From the NCBI GenBank assembly GCA_018676275.1, contig JABHFC010000080.1:1-10948 (forward strand): DNA of 10,948 nucleotides. Direction: 5' to 3'. The notes beneath the pieces were generated by a model that worked only from the letters and a program-made list of their open reading frames with translations, searched no databases and had not been told where the DNA came from. The position numbers and the translations under genes were made by a program. This DNA is from Gammaproteobacteria bacterium. GTDB taxonomy: Bacteria; Pseudomonadota; Gammaproteobacteria; Eutrophobiales; Eutrophobiaceae. Of this stretch, positions 1 through 5,895 are shown one piece after another. The first letter of the stretch is position 1. Every line of letters begins with the position of its first letter.

Positions 1-113
1 AAAATTGTCGAATCCAGCACGACCCACCATTTCTTTTCTTTTTCTTGTACATCAAAAAATGCCTTGTAAAAGCGACCAATGGATTAAAAATTAATGTATT
101 GGCTGCAGGCTGA
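1..113. repeat. Direct repeat copy 1 (tRNA-Lys 3'-end-containing unit)
   Basis: This segment recurs at 176-289. The copies differ by one indel in an A-run (6 versus 7 A), a two-base change (GCCTTG versus GCTCTG) and one C/T change, so they are about 96% identical. The first ~29 bases contain a tRNA 3'-end-like string ending in CCA, followed by a pyrimidine tract and AT-rich sequence. The copy begins at the window edge, so the array may extend further left. The high identity implies a recent duplication or gene conversion. No coding potential was recognised in it. Confidence 0.9.
8..29 (+). other. tRNA-Lys 3'-end fragment (copy 1), possible att-type sequence
   Basis: The string TCGAATCCAGCACGACCC followed by ACCA matches the T-loop-to-CCA end of the E. 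coli tRNA-Lys gene as I recall it, with one mismatch in 22 bases (T to A in the T stem). The 5' T-stem strand expected before it (GCTGG) is absent and AAATT stands there instead, and no D or anticodon arm precedes it. It is therefore a fragment, not a functional tRNA. tRNA 3' ends are classic integrase attachment cores, so a remnant of an integration event is one reading; a tRNA-derived repeat is another. Confidence 0.6.
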
Positions 114-175
114 TGAACGCCATCCATGGCGTTCACTCTACGGGCGGCTTACAGCCGTCCAATTTTGTTCCAGAC
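114..175. other. Hairpin-rich spacer between the direct repeats
   Basis: The 62-bp spacer holds or begins three consecutive inverted repeats. At 114-135 there is a perfect 10-bp stem (arm TGAACGCCAT) with a 2-nt centre. At 142-160 there is an 8-bp stem with one G-T pair (GGGCGGCT/AGCCGTCC) around TAC. At 161-181 there is an 8-bp stem (AATTTTGT/ACAAAATT) around TCCAG, which crosses into the second repeat. Such packing is typical of palindromic intergenic repeats or of folded recombination sites. The stems could also act as weak terminators for the minus-strand operon ending at 297. Confidence 0.7.
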
Positions 176-289
176 AAAATTGTCGAATCCAGCACGACCC
201 ACCATTTCTTTTCTTTTTCTTGTACATCAAAAAAATGCTCTGTAAAAGCGACCAATGGATTAAAAATTAATGTATTGGCTGTAGGCTGA
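176..289. repeat. Direct repeat copy 2 (tRNA-Lys 3'-end-containing unit)
   Basis: This is the second copy of the 1-113 unit, starting AAAATTGTCGAATCC and ending GGCTGTAGGCTGA. Similarity to copy 1 stops at 289, seven bases before the stop codon of the lipoprotein gene, and the hairpin spacer is not repeated afterwards. The duplicated block keeps the same junction (AAAATTG) in front of the tRNA-like piece, so the whole composite unit was duplicated rather than each piece arriving separately. Confidence 0.9.
183..204 (+). other. tRNA-Lys 3'-end fragment (copy 2)
   Basis: Identical over its 22 bases to the copy at 8-29. It covers most of the T loop, the 3' strand of the T stem, the 3' acceptor strand (ACGACCC), the discriminator A and CCA. 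No complementary GGGTCGT acceptor strand lies upstream in the window, so no complete cloverleaf can form. Confidence 0.6.
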
Positions 290-296
290 GTTCTAA

Positions 297-974
297 CTAA
301 CCTTTCCTTATTGTTTCCAGTTCTTCCGAATAGTGGTTTTCAAATTTCAATGGATGGGTGTATTCCTTTCGTGTTCTTTTTACCAGTCCTACACCGGGTG
401 CATACCACTCGACTGTTTCAATATTGATGTCGTCAATATCCATAAATTCTTCCAGCGAACCTCCTCCTCCATAGATAGAACCGAAGCCTTTTACTCGCAG
501 ACAATTTTCAAAATGTCCTGCTGCTACATCTACTACATCATCAATACTTTCAACTTCATAATCGAGAACGATATCTTCCTTAATGCGTCTGTTGTAAGTT
601 GCCTCGAATGCTCCAGTGACTTCCAGGAAAAGTATTCTTGATGTTCTTTGCCATTTGGCGCCCACCTCCATAGGCTCCTGCAATTGCAGATCTCTGCTTT
701 CATCATCTATATCTACCCGGTATATGCCTTTTTCTGACTTTTCATAATAGTCAATTTGACCATCAGCCCGCTTTCTGGGAAATAGAATCCTGCCTTCAAT
801 ATTTACTGCAGGCAAATTCGCAAGAATTAATTTTTGAATATGAGGTTCTCCGCGGATCGATCTTATAGCGGAATATTGCCACCAAATACCTTCATCCAGT
901 GGAAACCAGGAATTGTCTGGTGATCCACATGCTGAAAGCAGAAAGAACAAAGAAAGACTTATTTTTTTTATCAT
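297..974 (-). CDS. Putative outer-membrane lipoprotein of unknown function
   Basis: A 225-residue protein whose function I do not recognise. The N-terminus is a type II signal peptide: K3-K4, a hydrophobic core, then lipobox L13-S14-A15-C16. Gly at +2 (not Asp) predicts sorting to the outer membrane. The mature part is mainly polar and probably beta-rich. It carries the patterns WFPLDEGIWWQY (residues 23-34), V-AAGHFENCLRV (about 150-161) and EWYAPGVGLVK (189-199). These recur in uncharacterised secreted proteins of Proteobacteria, where they usually read as 'aGtF.nC..v' and 'wya.GvGlvk'. The ATG at 974 lies 2 nt after the stop of the CPBP protease gene, so translation is probably coupled and the gene is the last of the soxYZ run. 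Its stop (TAG) is close to the repeat array. A role in sulfur metabolism is possible only by position. Confidence 0.8.
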   Translation of the reverse strand: MIKKISLSLFFLLSACGSPDNSWFPLDEGIWWQYSAIRSIRGEPHIQKLILANLPAVNIEGRILFPRKRADGQIDYYEKSEKGIYRVDIDDESRDLQLQEPMEVGAKWQRTSRILFLEVTGAFEATYNRRIKEDIVLDYEVESIDDVVDVAAGHFENCLRVKGFGSIYGGGGSLEEFMDIDDINIETVEWYAPGVGLVKRTRKEYTHPLKFENHYSEELETIRKG

Positions 975-976
975 AT

Positions 977-1882
977 CTATGAACTTTTCTGGCTGCTGAT
1001 CATGCGTGAAGACAGGAGATAAATGACTGTTGCTATTAGTAGTAGTCCGGAAGCGAGATAACCAAATTGATGATCAATCTTATTCACTAGAAAGTCATAT
1101 TGCGTACCACCGCTATAATTTGTCAGGTAATTAAAAAACTTCAAGGTCGCAACTATACCTGCATGCAGTCCAATACAAGCAATAATACTTCCGCTGCGAA
1201 TACGAATAAGTGCAAATAAGACACCCAGAATAAACAGTGTGATAAAAGAATCAATAGTAACGGGATTGGAGAAACGGAAAAGAGCAGCCGGAAAGATATC
1301 AACCCCGGTTAACCATCCAATGTCCACATCGGCAGGTACTGCACGATATTTCAGGAAATGAACTGCTGCATATACCAGGCTGGTAACCAGTAATGCTACT
1401 GAAGCATTCGCCTGTTTGCTGAGGCCACCAAATAATGCACCTCTAAAAATTATTTCTTCAACCAGTCCTACCAGCATACCGGTCATTAATGCCTTAAATG
1501 CGATCTTTAACAAGTTAATTGCTTGCCAGTCTACCCTTGCATCAAACTGGTAAATTCCCAACAACAACAAAGCACCATCCAGTACAAACAAAATAATCAA
1601 CCCACCTATAAATCCTGACACGAACATCTTTGTTTTTGTCTGTCTGCCTGTATTCCATGCAAGCCCTTCTTTTGACAGCAAACCATAAAAGCGTAAATAA
1701 AGAATGGCAAATAGCAGGCCACTAAGTGAAGTTGTTCTGGAGATGACTTTATGAAAAGGTACTTCGTTGAAATGCGCCAGGACAGAGTAAACCGGGTAGG
1801 CAACTATTGCACCGAAAAGCAGAGCACCGGCTAAAACAGATAGAAAAATTAACGCTGTGCGCAAACCCGATAGTCCTTTCAA
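977..1882 (-). CDS. CPBP (Rce1/Abi-type) intramembrane metalloprotease family protein
   Basis: A 301-residue polytopic membrane protein with about eight hydrophobic segments. It shows the hallmark CPBP motifs: E142-E143-I-I-F-R147 (EExxxR), then a helix with H175 (YAAVH), and H240 in GLHAG. These are the expected catalytic and metal-binding residues of the Rce1-like family, so all motifs appear intact. Bacterial members cleave or process membrane or peptide substrates, often unknown. The start is TTG at 1882, 13 nt after the soxZ stop. An in-frame TAA lies a few codons upstream, and the next in-frame ATG is residue 86, which would lose the first helices. No strong Shine-Dalgarno is visible, consistent with coupling to soxZ. 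Its job next to soxYZ is unknown; membrane maturation of a Sox or secreted partner would be speculation. Confidence 0.88.
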   Translation of the reverse strand: MKGLSGLRTALIFLSVLAGALLFGAIVAYPVYSVLAHFNEVPFHKVISRTTSLSGLLFAILYLRFYGLLSKEGLAWNTGRQTKTKMFVSGFIGGLIILFVLDGALLLLGIYQFDARVDWQAINLLKIAFKALMTGMLVGLVEEIIFRGALFGGLSKQANASVALLVTSLVYAAVHFLKYRAVPADVDIGWLTGVDIFPAALFRFSNPVTIDSFITLFILGVLFALIRIRSGSIIACIGLHAGIVATLKFFNYLTNYSGGTQYDFLVNKIDHQFGYLASGLLLIATVIYLLSSRMISSQKSS

Positions 1883-1895
1883 AAGCTTCGGCTTG

Positions 1896-2210
1896 CTATT
1901 TTAATGTGATCGTTGCAGATTCACTCAAACCTTTTGAATCTGTCCAGCTGATACTAACAGTGTCACCTTCTATTGCTCCTTCAAAGACAAATGACAGGTA
2001 AGGGTTTTTCGAAACGGCTCGACTCCAGTCACAACGCAAAACGACCTTGTCATTATGCTTACAGATGACTTCTTTGATGAAATAAACCGGAATAACCTCA
2101 CCTTTATCGTCATCAAATTCAAAACCGGTGTTCATCGGATGCTTTATAATTGATCGTACTGTGGTAAGACCGTCCTTAGAACTGGTTCTGATTTTTATAC
2201 CCGATGCCAT
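1896..2210 (-). CDS. soxZ: SoxZ, sulfur-carrier complex subunit
   Basis: A 104-residue protein recognised as SoxZ from IKIRTSSKDGLTTVRSIIKH (5-24), HPMNTGF, GEVIPVYFIKEV (38-49), VSKNPYLSFVF (66-76) and GDTVSISWTDSKG (82-94). SoxZ is the Ig-fold partner of SoxY in the periplasm. It binds SoxY and takes part in docking SoxXA, SoxB and SoxCD, but carries no substrate itself. No signal peptide is present, as expected for a protein co-exported with SoxY. The start is set at ATG 2210, where the family's MxxxIKIR begins and only 1 nt after the soxY stop. A longer reading frame to 2288 would run back into soxY and is not homologous. C50 and C60 are extra cysteines of unknown relevance. Family length is about 100-110 residues, so the gene is complete. 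Confidence 0.95.
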   Translation of the reverse strand: MASGIKIRTSSKDGLTTVRSIIKHPMNTGFEFDDDKGEVIPVYFIKEVICKHNDKVVLRCDWSRAVSKNPYLSFVFEGAIEGDTVSISWTDSKGLSESATITLK

Positions 2211-2211
2211 A

Positions 2212-2658
2212 TCACCCACACCCCCCTTCAACAACTTCCACAAACTTTCTCTTGCTATATAACTTCCCTTCCGATTGTACGATGGCAATTATGTCAGATG
2301 GTTGACCAATCTTAATGCGTGTTGCAATAAAACCTTTGCATTCGGGGCTCAGATCAAAATGTGCTATCAATGGGTTGGGATTATGTTCAACGAAAATTGA
2401 AATCGATTGCACTGCGGGTAAATCGGCATCGATCTTAATCGGCACAACAGCACCGTTTTCAATCACTTCATGTACGCCGATTTTTATCGCATCACTGGGT
2501 ATTATTTCCCGGTTTGGGAAAAAAACATCAATTGCTTCTCGCTCTGTTTGAGCGGCAAAGGCATCAACATTCCATTCAGCAAGGGCTGCGGCTGATCTTA
2601 ATAAACTTCCAAGAACGGGAAATGCGATAATATATTTAACAAGTTGTCTTCGATTCAT
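2212..2658 (-). CDS. soxY: SoxY, thiosulfate-oxidation sulfur carrier
   Basis: A 148-residue protein. SoxY carries sulfur intermediates on a C-terminal cysteine thiol in the periplasm during Sox-type thiosulfate or sulfide oxidation. An N-terminal twin-arginine-like motif (N2-R3-R4-Q5-L6) and hydrophobic stretch ending near A25-L-A suggest Tat export, as known for the family. Typical SoxY segments are VVPIKIDADLP (71-81), VEHNPNPLIAHFDLSP (90-105), FIATRIKIGQPSDIIAIV (110-127) and GKLYSKRK. The swinging arm ends G-G-C147-G148, whereas many SoxY proteins end GGCGG, so this tail is one glycine shorter. C107 is an additional cysteine. No Shine-Dalgarno precedes ATG 2658; a TATAAT lies 8 nt upstream. 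The gene heads a probable operon with soxZ, the CPBP gene and the lipoprotein gene. No soxXA or soxB is nearby. Confidence 0.95.
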   Translation of the reverse strand: MNRRQLVKYIIAFPVLGSLLRSAAALAEWNVDAFAAQTEREAIDVFFPNREIIPSDAIKIGVHEVIENGAVVPIKIDADLPAVQSISIFVEHNPNPLIAHFDLSPECKGFIATRIKIGQPSDIIAIVQSEGKLYSKRKFVEVVEGGCG

Positions 2659-2663
2659 TATGA

Positions 2664-2677
2664 ATGATTATAATCAT
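2664..2677 (-). promoter_or_regulatory. Possible soxY -10 element within a 14-bp palindrome
   Basis: The sequence ATGATTATAATCAT is its own reverse complement and contains a consensus TATAAT on the minus strand (positions 2672-2667). It ends 8 nt before the soxY ATG, so a transcript would start at or next to the start codon and be nearly leaderless. No -35 element sits at a normal distance. The palindrome could equally be a regulator site, or chance in AT-rich DNA. Confidence 0.3.
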
Positions 2678-2711
2678 ATTTAGGCTCATTTTTCTGCTAC
2701 AACAAATTTTG

Positions 2712-4169
2712 TTATTTTTTTAGCATTACACGTTCGATTTCCAGATCCTGCTGATAAAGAGCTATTCGAGCCTGAATACGTTCTTCCTGATAATAGTCGG
2801 GTTGTAAATCTCTTTGTTGTAAAATATATCTCAATCTTTCAATTGCCACTCTGGTTTCACCAGACAGATAATAATATTCCGCATTGGCGATACCCGCTTC
2901 TACAGAATTTCCTGACTCTTCTTCAGCTCGTGTCAGGTAATTAAAGTAAGTTAAATCGGGCGTATTGTACTTGGCATAGTGTTTAAGTAATTCTTTAGCT
3001 TCCGCTGGACGATTCGCTTTCAACAAAGCCTCTGTGTACGAAAGCACAACAGGTCGATAGTCGGGATAAAGGTTTCGCGCAACGGCGTAATGACGAAATG
3101 CTGCTTCATAATCACCCGCTTTCATTTCTAAATCAGCCGCGGCCAGCAAAAAAGAAGAATTTTCAGGTTTGCTTTTAAGCAAAGCCTGTATTTGCTCCCT
3201 GGCTCGTCCATGATCACCCGCCGCTCCCATGGCCAGCGCATGGCCATAGCTCAGTACAGCAATATTTTCAGGAAACTCTTCATTCTTGATTTTGTATTCA
3301 AAAAACTTAACCGCATCTTTCGGATCTTTATGTGAAAGTACAATTAATTTAGCCTTAATAAATTCAAAACTGGCGCTTTCCTGAAATCGCATATTGACCG
3401 GAAAAGCTTCTGCTCTTGCCCTGGAATCCGCAACACGATTGTTTGTTAAGGGGTGAGAGCGAAGAAATTCCGGTGCCTGCGCAGTATAACGAGATTGTTT
3501 TTGCAGCTTTTCAAAAAAACCTGGCATCCCTCGCGGATTAAATCCTGAGCGCGCCAGCAATTGCATGCCAATTCTGTCTGCTTCTTCTTCATTACTACGA
3601 GTGAAGTTTATCTGCGCCTGAGCGGCGCCGCCCTGAACTGCGACAATCGCCGCCTGACCAGCTTCCGGGTTTTGCGTTGCTACCAAAATTGCTCCTAACA
3701 TGGCAGCCATCATCGGCACACTCATTTTACTTTGTGCTTCTGCGCCTCTAGCCATATGTTTTTGCGTAACATGTGCGATCTCGTGTGCCAATACACCTGC
3801 AAGCTCACTTTCTGTTGCTGCATTCAATACCACGCCTGCATTTATTCCGACAATTCCACCAGGCGCTGCAAAAGCATTTATCAGAGAGTCATTTATGACA
3901 AAAAAAGTAAATTGACGTTCATTACTGTCGCTGTTTGCTACAAGGCGATAACCGATTGACTGTATATAAGTTTCAATTTCCGGATCATCCTGGATCGGTG
4001 TATGCCTGCGTATGTGATTCAGGAAGGATTGTCCAAGACGCCGTTCAAATTCAGGTGAAAGCATCGTGCCCGTTGAGTCACCCATGTCCGGTAAATCGAG
4101 TGAAGTCACAGCTGAAAGTTGACTGCAAAACATCAGTAGACTTAAAAAAATGGGAAATGTGACTTTCAT
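2712..4169 (-). CDS. bepA: BepA-like periplasmic M48 metalloprotease with TPR repeats
   Basis: With the start at 4169 the protein has 485 residues, close to E. coli BepA (487). Residues 1-20 form a Sec signal peptide ending SQLSA. The M48 zinc site is H129-E130-I-A-H133, with E194 in the ExxxD motif (E194 to D198) and a fourth His, H239, in SHPLTNNR; this spacing matches BepA. Residues about 270-450 are alpha-helical TPR-type repeats. BepA-family proteins act in the periplasm as protease and chaperone in outer-membrane protein and LPS-transport assembly. An upstream ATG at 4208 would add 13 residues and neither start has a good Shine-Dalgarno. A still longer frame to 4415 overlaps the divergent pfp gene and lacks family similarity. 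The gene is probably transcribed alone or reads into soxYZ, because no terminator is visible in the 53-nt gap after it. Confidence 0.92.
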   Translation of the reverse strand: MKVTFPIFLSLLMFCSQLSAVTSLDLPDMGDSTGTMLSPEFERRLGQSFLNHIRRHTPIQDDPEIETYIQSIGYRLVANSDSNERQFTFFVINDSLINAFAAPGGIVGINAGVVLNAATESELAGVLAHEIAHVTQKHMARGAEAQSKMSVPMMAAMLGAILVATQNPEAGQAAIVAVQGGAAQAQINFTRSNEEEADRIGMQLLARSGFNPRGMPGFFEKLQKQSRYTAQAPEFLRSHPLTNNRVADSRARAEAFPVNMRFQESASFEFIKAKLIVLSHKDPKDAVKFFEYKIKNEEFPENIAVLSYGHALAMGAAGDHGRAREQIQALLKSKPENSSFLLAAADLEMKAGDYEAAFRHYAVARNLYPDYRPVVLSYTEALLKANRPAEAKELLKHYAKYNTPDLTYFNYLTRAEEESGNSVEAGIANAEYYYLSGETRVAIERLRYILQQRDLQPDYYQEERIQARIALYQQDLEIERVMLKK

Positions 4170-4319
4170 GACAGGTCGTTTAATTATGGTTGGTTCCTTT
4201 TTGAACATGTGACGATATTTTAGTTCCGATGCACGGCCTATAGTATAAACCCTTCCCACGTTTTGACTATTAGGCAATACTAATAAGCAAACAATATGAA
4301 AATTCGGAGTTAATCTTAG
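4170..4319. other. Divergent intergenic region between bepA and pfp
   Basis: These 150 bp should contain promoters for both bepA (minus) and pfp (plus). Visible pieces are a TATACT -10-like hexamer on the minus strand (4247-4242) and TTGACT (4263-4268) on the plus strand, but neither has a partner hexamer at standard spacing. GGAG at 4306-4309, 10 nt before ATG 4320, is a plausible ribosome binding site for pfp. No gene is supported here. Confidence 0.5.
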
Positions 4320-5585
4320 ATGGGAAATCCAAAAAACGCTTTCTATGCACAATCTGGCGGCGTAACAGCAGTCATTAATGCCTCCGCCTGCGGTGTCATC
4401 CAGACCGTAAGGCAAAATACAGACAAAATTGCCAATCTCTATGCCGGCGCTAATGGCATTATCGGTGCGCTAACGGAGGATTTGATTGATACCAGCCAGG
4501 AGAGCGACGCTGATATTGCGGCTTTACGTCATACACCTTCCGGTGCATTTGGATCCTGTCGTTACAAACTTAAAGGATTGGAAGACAATCGCGCTGAATA
4601 TGAGAGACTAATTGAAGTCTTTAAAGCTCATGATATTGCATACTTTTTCTATAACGGCGGTGGCGATTCTGCAGACACCTGCCACAAAGTTTCACAGATT
4701 TCTCAATCGCTGGATTACCCGATACAGGCAATCCATATACCCAAGACCGTCGATAATGATTTGCCTATAACGGATAACTGTCCCGGCTTTGGCTCGGTAG
4801 CCAAGTATATTGCCGTATCTACACGCGAAGCATCATTTGATGTACGTTCCATGGCCAGGACATCAACAAAGGTATTTGTAATAGAAGTCATGGGCAGAAA
4901 TGCCGGATGGATTGCTGCTGCCGGTGGACTGGCTTCAGACCAGGACAATGACATACCTGTGGTAATTTTGTTTCCAGAAGTAGAATTTGATGAACAAAGC
5001 TTTCTTGCAAAAGTAAAAGAGAAAGTTGAAAGCTATGGTTATTGCTCGGTCGTGGTTTCGGAAGGCGCGCATTGGCCTGATGGCAAATTCCTTGCCGAGC
5101 AAGGCACACGTGACGCATTCGGTCATGCACAATTAGGTGGAGCCGCACCAGTGGTCGCAAATATGATAAAGGATGCCTTTGGTTATAAATTTCACTGGGC
5201 GGTAGCTGATTACTTGCAACGTGCAGCGCGACACGTCGCCTCAGCTACGGATGTAGAACAGGCCTATGCCTTAGGTAAGGCAGCGGTAGACTTTGCTTTG
5301 GCCGGTGAAAACGCGATTATGCCAACCGTAGTCCGCACATCTGAGGTGCCCTATGCATGGGAAATTGGGAAGGCCTCATTGGCAGATGTCGCTAACGTGG
5401 AGAAATTCATGCCTGCCGAATACATTAGCAATGATGGTTTCGGTATTACAGATGCCTGCCGACAATATTTGCTACCTCTTATTGAAGGCGAGGACTATCC
5501 ACCCTATAAAAACGGGTTGCCAGACTACGTAGTATTGAAAAATATTGCGCTTGAGAAAAGGCTAAAAAAGAAATTTGCCCTGTGA
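4320..5585 (+). CDS. pfp: Pyrophosphate-dependent 6-phosphofructokinase
   Basis: A 421-residue cytoplasmic phosphofructokinase. Motifs in order are QSGGVTAVINA (11-21) at the phosphoryl-donor site, GSCRYKL (78-84), NGGGDSADTC (112-121), PKTVDNDLP (141-149) with catalytic D145, and MGRNAGWIA (191-199). Asp116 after the glycines (E. coli Gly104) and Lys142 (E. coli Gly124) are the two residues known to favour PPi over ATP, so PPi specificity is inferred. The preceding residue is Gly115 where many family members have Asp or Asn. PFP reversibly interconverts fructose-6-P + PPi and fructose-1,6-bisP + Pi. In methanotrophs and some autotrophic symbionts it also acts on sedoheptulose phosphates. The gene lies upstream of hppA, a known pairing, though 310 nt with a terminator separate them here. 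GGAG at 4306-4309 supports the start. Confidence 0.93.
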   Translation: MGNPKNAFYAQSGGVTAVINASACGVIQTVRQNTDKIANLYAGANGIIGALTEDLIDTSQESDADIAALRHTPSGAFGSCRYKLKGLEDNRAEYERLIEVFKAHDIAYFFYNGGGDSADTCHKVSQISQSLDYPIQAIHIPKTVDNDLPITDNCPGFGSVAKYIAVSTREASFDVRSMARTSTKVFVIEVMGRNAGWIAAAGGLASDQDNDIPVVILFPEVEFDEQSFLAKVKEKVESYGYCSVVVSEGAHWPDGKFLAEQGTRDAFGHAQLGGAAPVVANMIKDAFGYKFHWAVADYLQRAARHVASATDVEQAYALGKAAVDFALAGENAIMPTVVRTSEVPYAWEIGKASLADVANVEKFMPAEYISNDGFGITDACRQYLLPLIEGEDYPPYKNGLPDYVVLKNIALEKRLKKKFAL

Positions 5586-5804
5586 AATCAAGTTCATTAT
5601 GACACTGCCATATTCTTTCGCATCTTTAAAATCCGACTACTGCCCCGTATTCCCAACTGCGCCATGCCATTAAAAGAAGCGCCTCAAATCTAAGAAATAA
5701 CCCCTCAGGCAAGCCGATTTTAGGCGCCGTCCCATGGCTAACCAAGTGGGCTAGTTATTGCTTCACCCTCAATCCCCAGAAAAGCACTGAGATACCCGTT
5801 TCAC
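5586..5804. other. Structured intergenic stretch downstream of pfp
   Basis: No open reading frame with recognisable similarity is present. The clearest structure is an imperfect 12-bp inverted repeat, GCGCCTCAAATC at 5679-5690 and GATTTTAGGCGC at 5716-5727, with one mismatch and a 25-nt loop. It lacks a following T-run, so it is not a standard intrinsic terminator. It could be part of the pfp 3' UTR, a small RNA ending at the 5805 terminator, or a palindromic repeat. I cannot decide from sequence alone. Confidence 0.45.
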
Positions 5805-5824
5805 AGGCGGTTTACCGCCTTTTT
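5805..5824 (+). terminator. Intrinsic terminator downstream of pfp
   Basis: The perfect 7-bp stem AGGCGGT/ACCGCCT encloses a TT centre and is followed directly by a T-run. It lies 220 nt past the pfp stop and just before the hppA promoter region, so it probably insulates hppA from pfp transcription or ends a small transcript in this gap. Confidence 0.8.
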
Positions 5825-5839
5825 ATGCGGCGTTCGTTA

Positions 5840-5848
5840 TGGTAAAGT
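5840..5848 (+). promoter_or_regulatory. Probable hppA promoter (extended -10)
   Basis: TGGTAAAGT fits an extended -10 (TGn followed by TAAAGT) and is followed by a GC-rich discriminator (GCGCGCC), a frequent arrangement at gammaproteobacterial housekeeping promoters. No convincing -35 is seen, and that position overlaps the end of the upstream terminator. The predicted start near 5855 would give a leader of about 40 nt. AGGGGAAG at 5881-5888 is a strong ribosome binding site for ATG 5896. Confidence 0.5.
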
Positions 5849-5895
5849 GCGCGCCTTTGAAATAAACGTTGTACTTTTAAAGGGGAAGAATTTAG

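Noticed and set aside
1..204. Functional tRNA-Lys gene
   Set aside because: Only about 22 bases of the 3' end are present. The matching 5' T-stem, anticodon arm, D arm and 5' acceptor strand are absent in both copies.
1..289. CRISPR array
   Set aside because: There are only two copies of a ~113-bp unit with one 62-bp spacer; the size and structure do not fit CRISPR repeats, and no cas genes are in the window.
2211..2288. Longer SoxZ reading frame starting at 2288
   Set aside because: The added residues are the soxY 3' end read in another frame. The conserved SoxZ N-terminus starts at ATG 2210.
3700..4162. Plus-strand open frames inside the BepA-like gene
   Set aside because: They are antisense shadows of a well-supported coding region, with no recognisable domains or ribosome binding sites.
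4242..4247. bepA promoter based on minus-strand TATACT
   Set aside because: The -10-like hexamer has no -35 partner at normal distance, so it is mentioned only in the intergenic entry.
4263..4297. Sigma-70 promoter for pfp built on TTGACT
   Set aside because: TTGACT at 4263-4268 is a good -35, but no acceptable -10 lies 15-19 nt downstream; TAATAA and CAATAT are at the wrong spacing.
4170..4415. N-terminal extension of the BepA-like gene reaching into pfp
   Set aside because: The extension lacks family similarity, overlaps the divergent pfp coding sequence and precedes a clear signal peptide. The 485-residue form from 4169 matches the family length.
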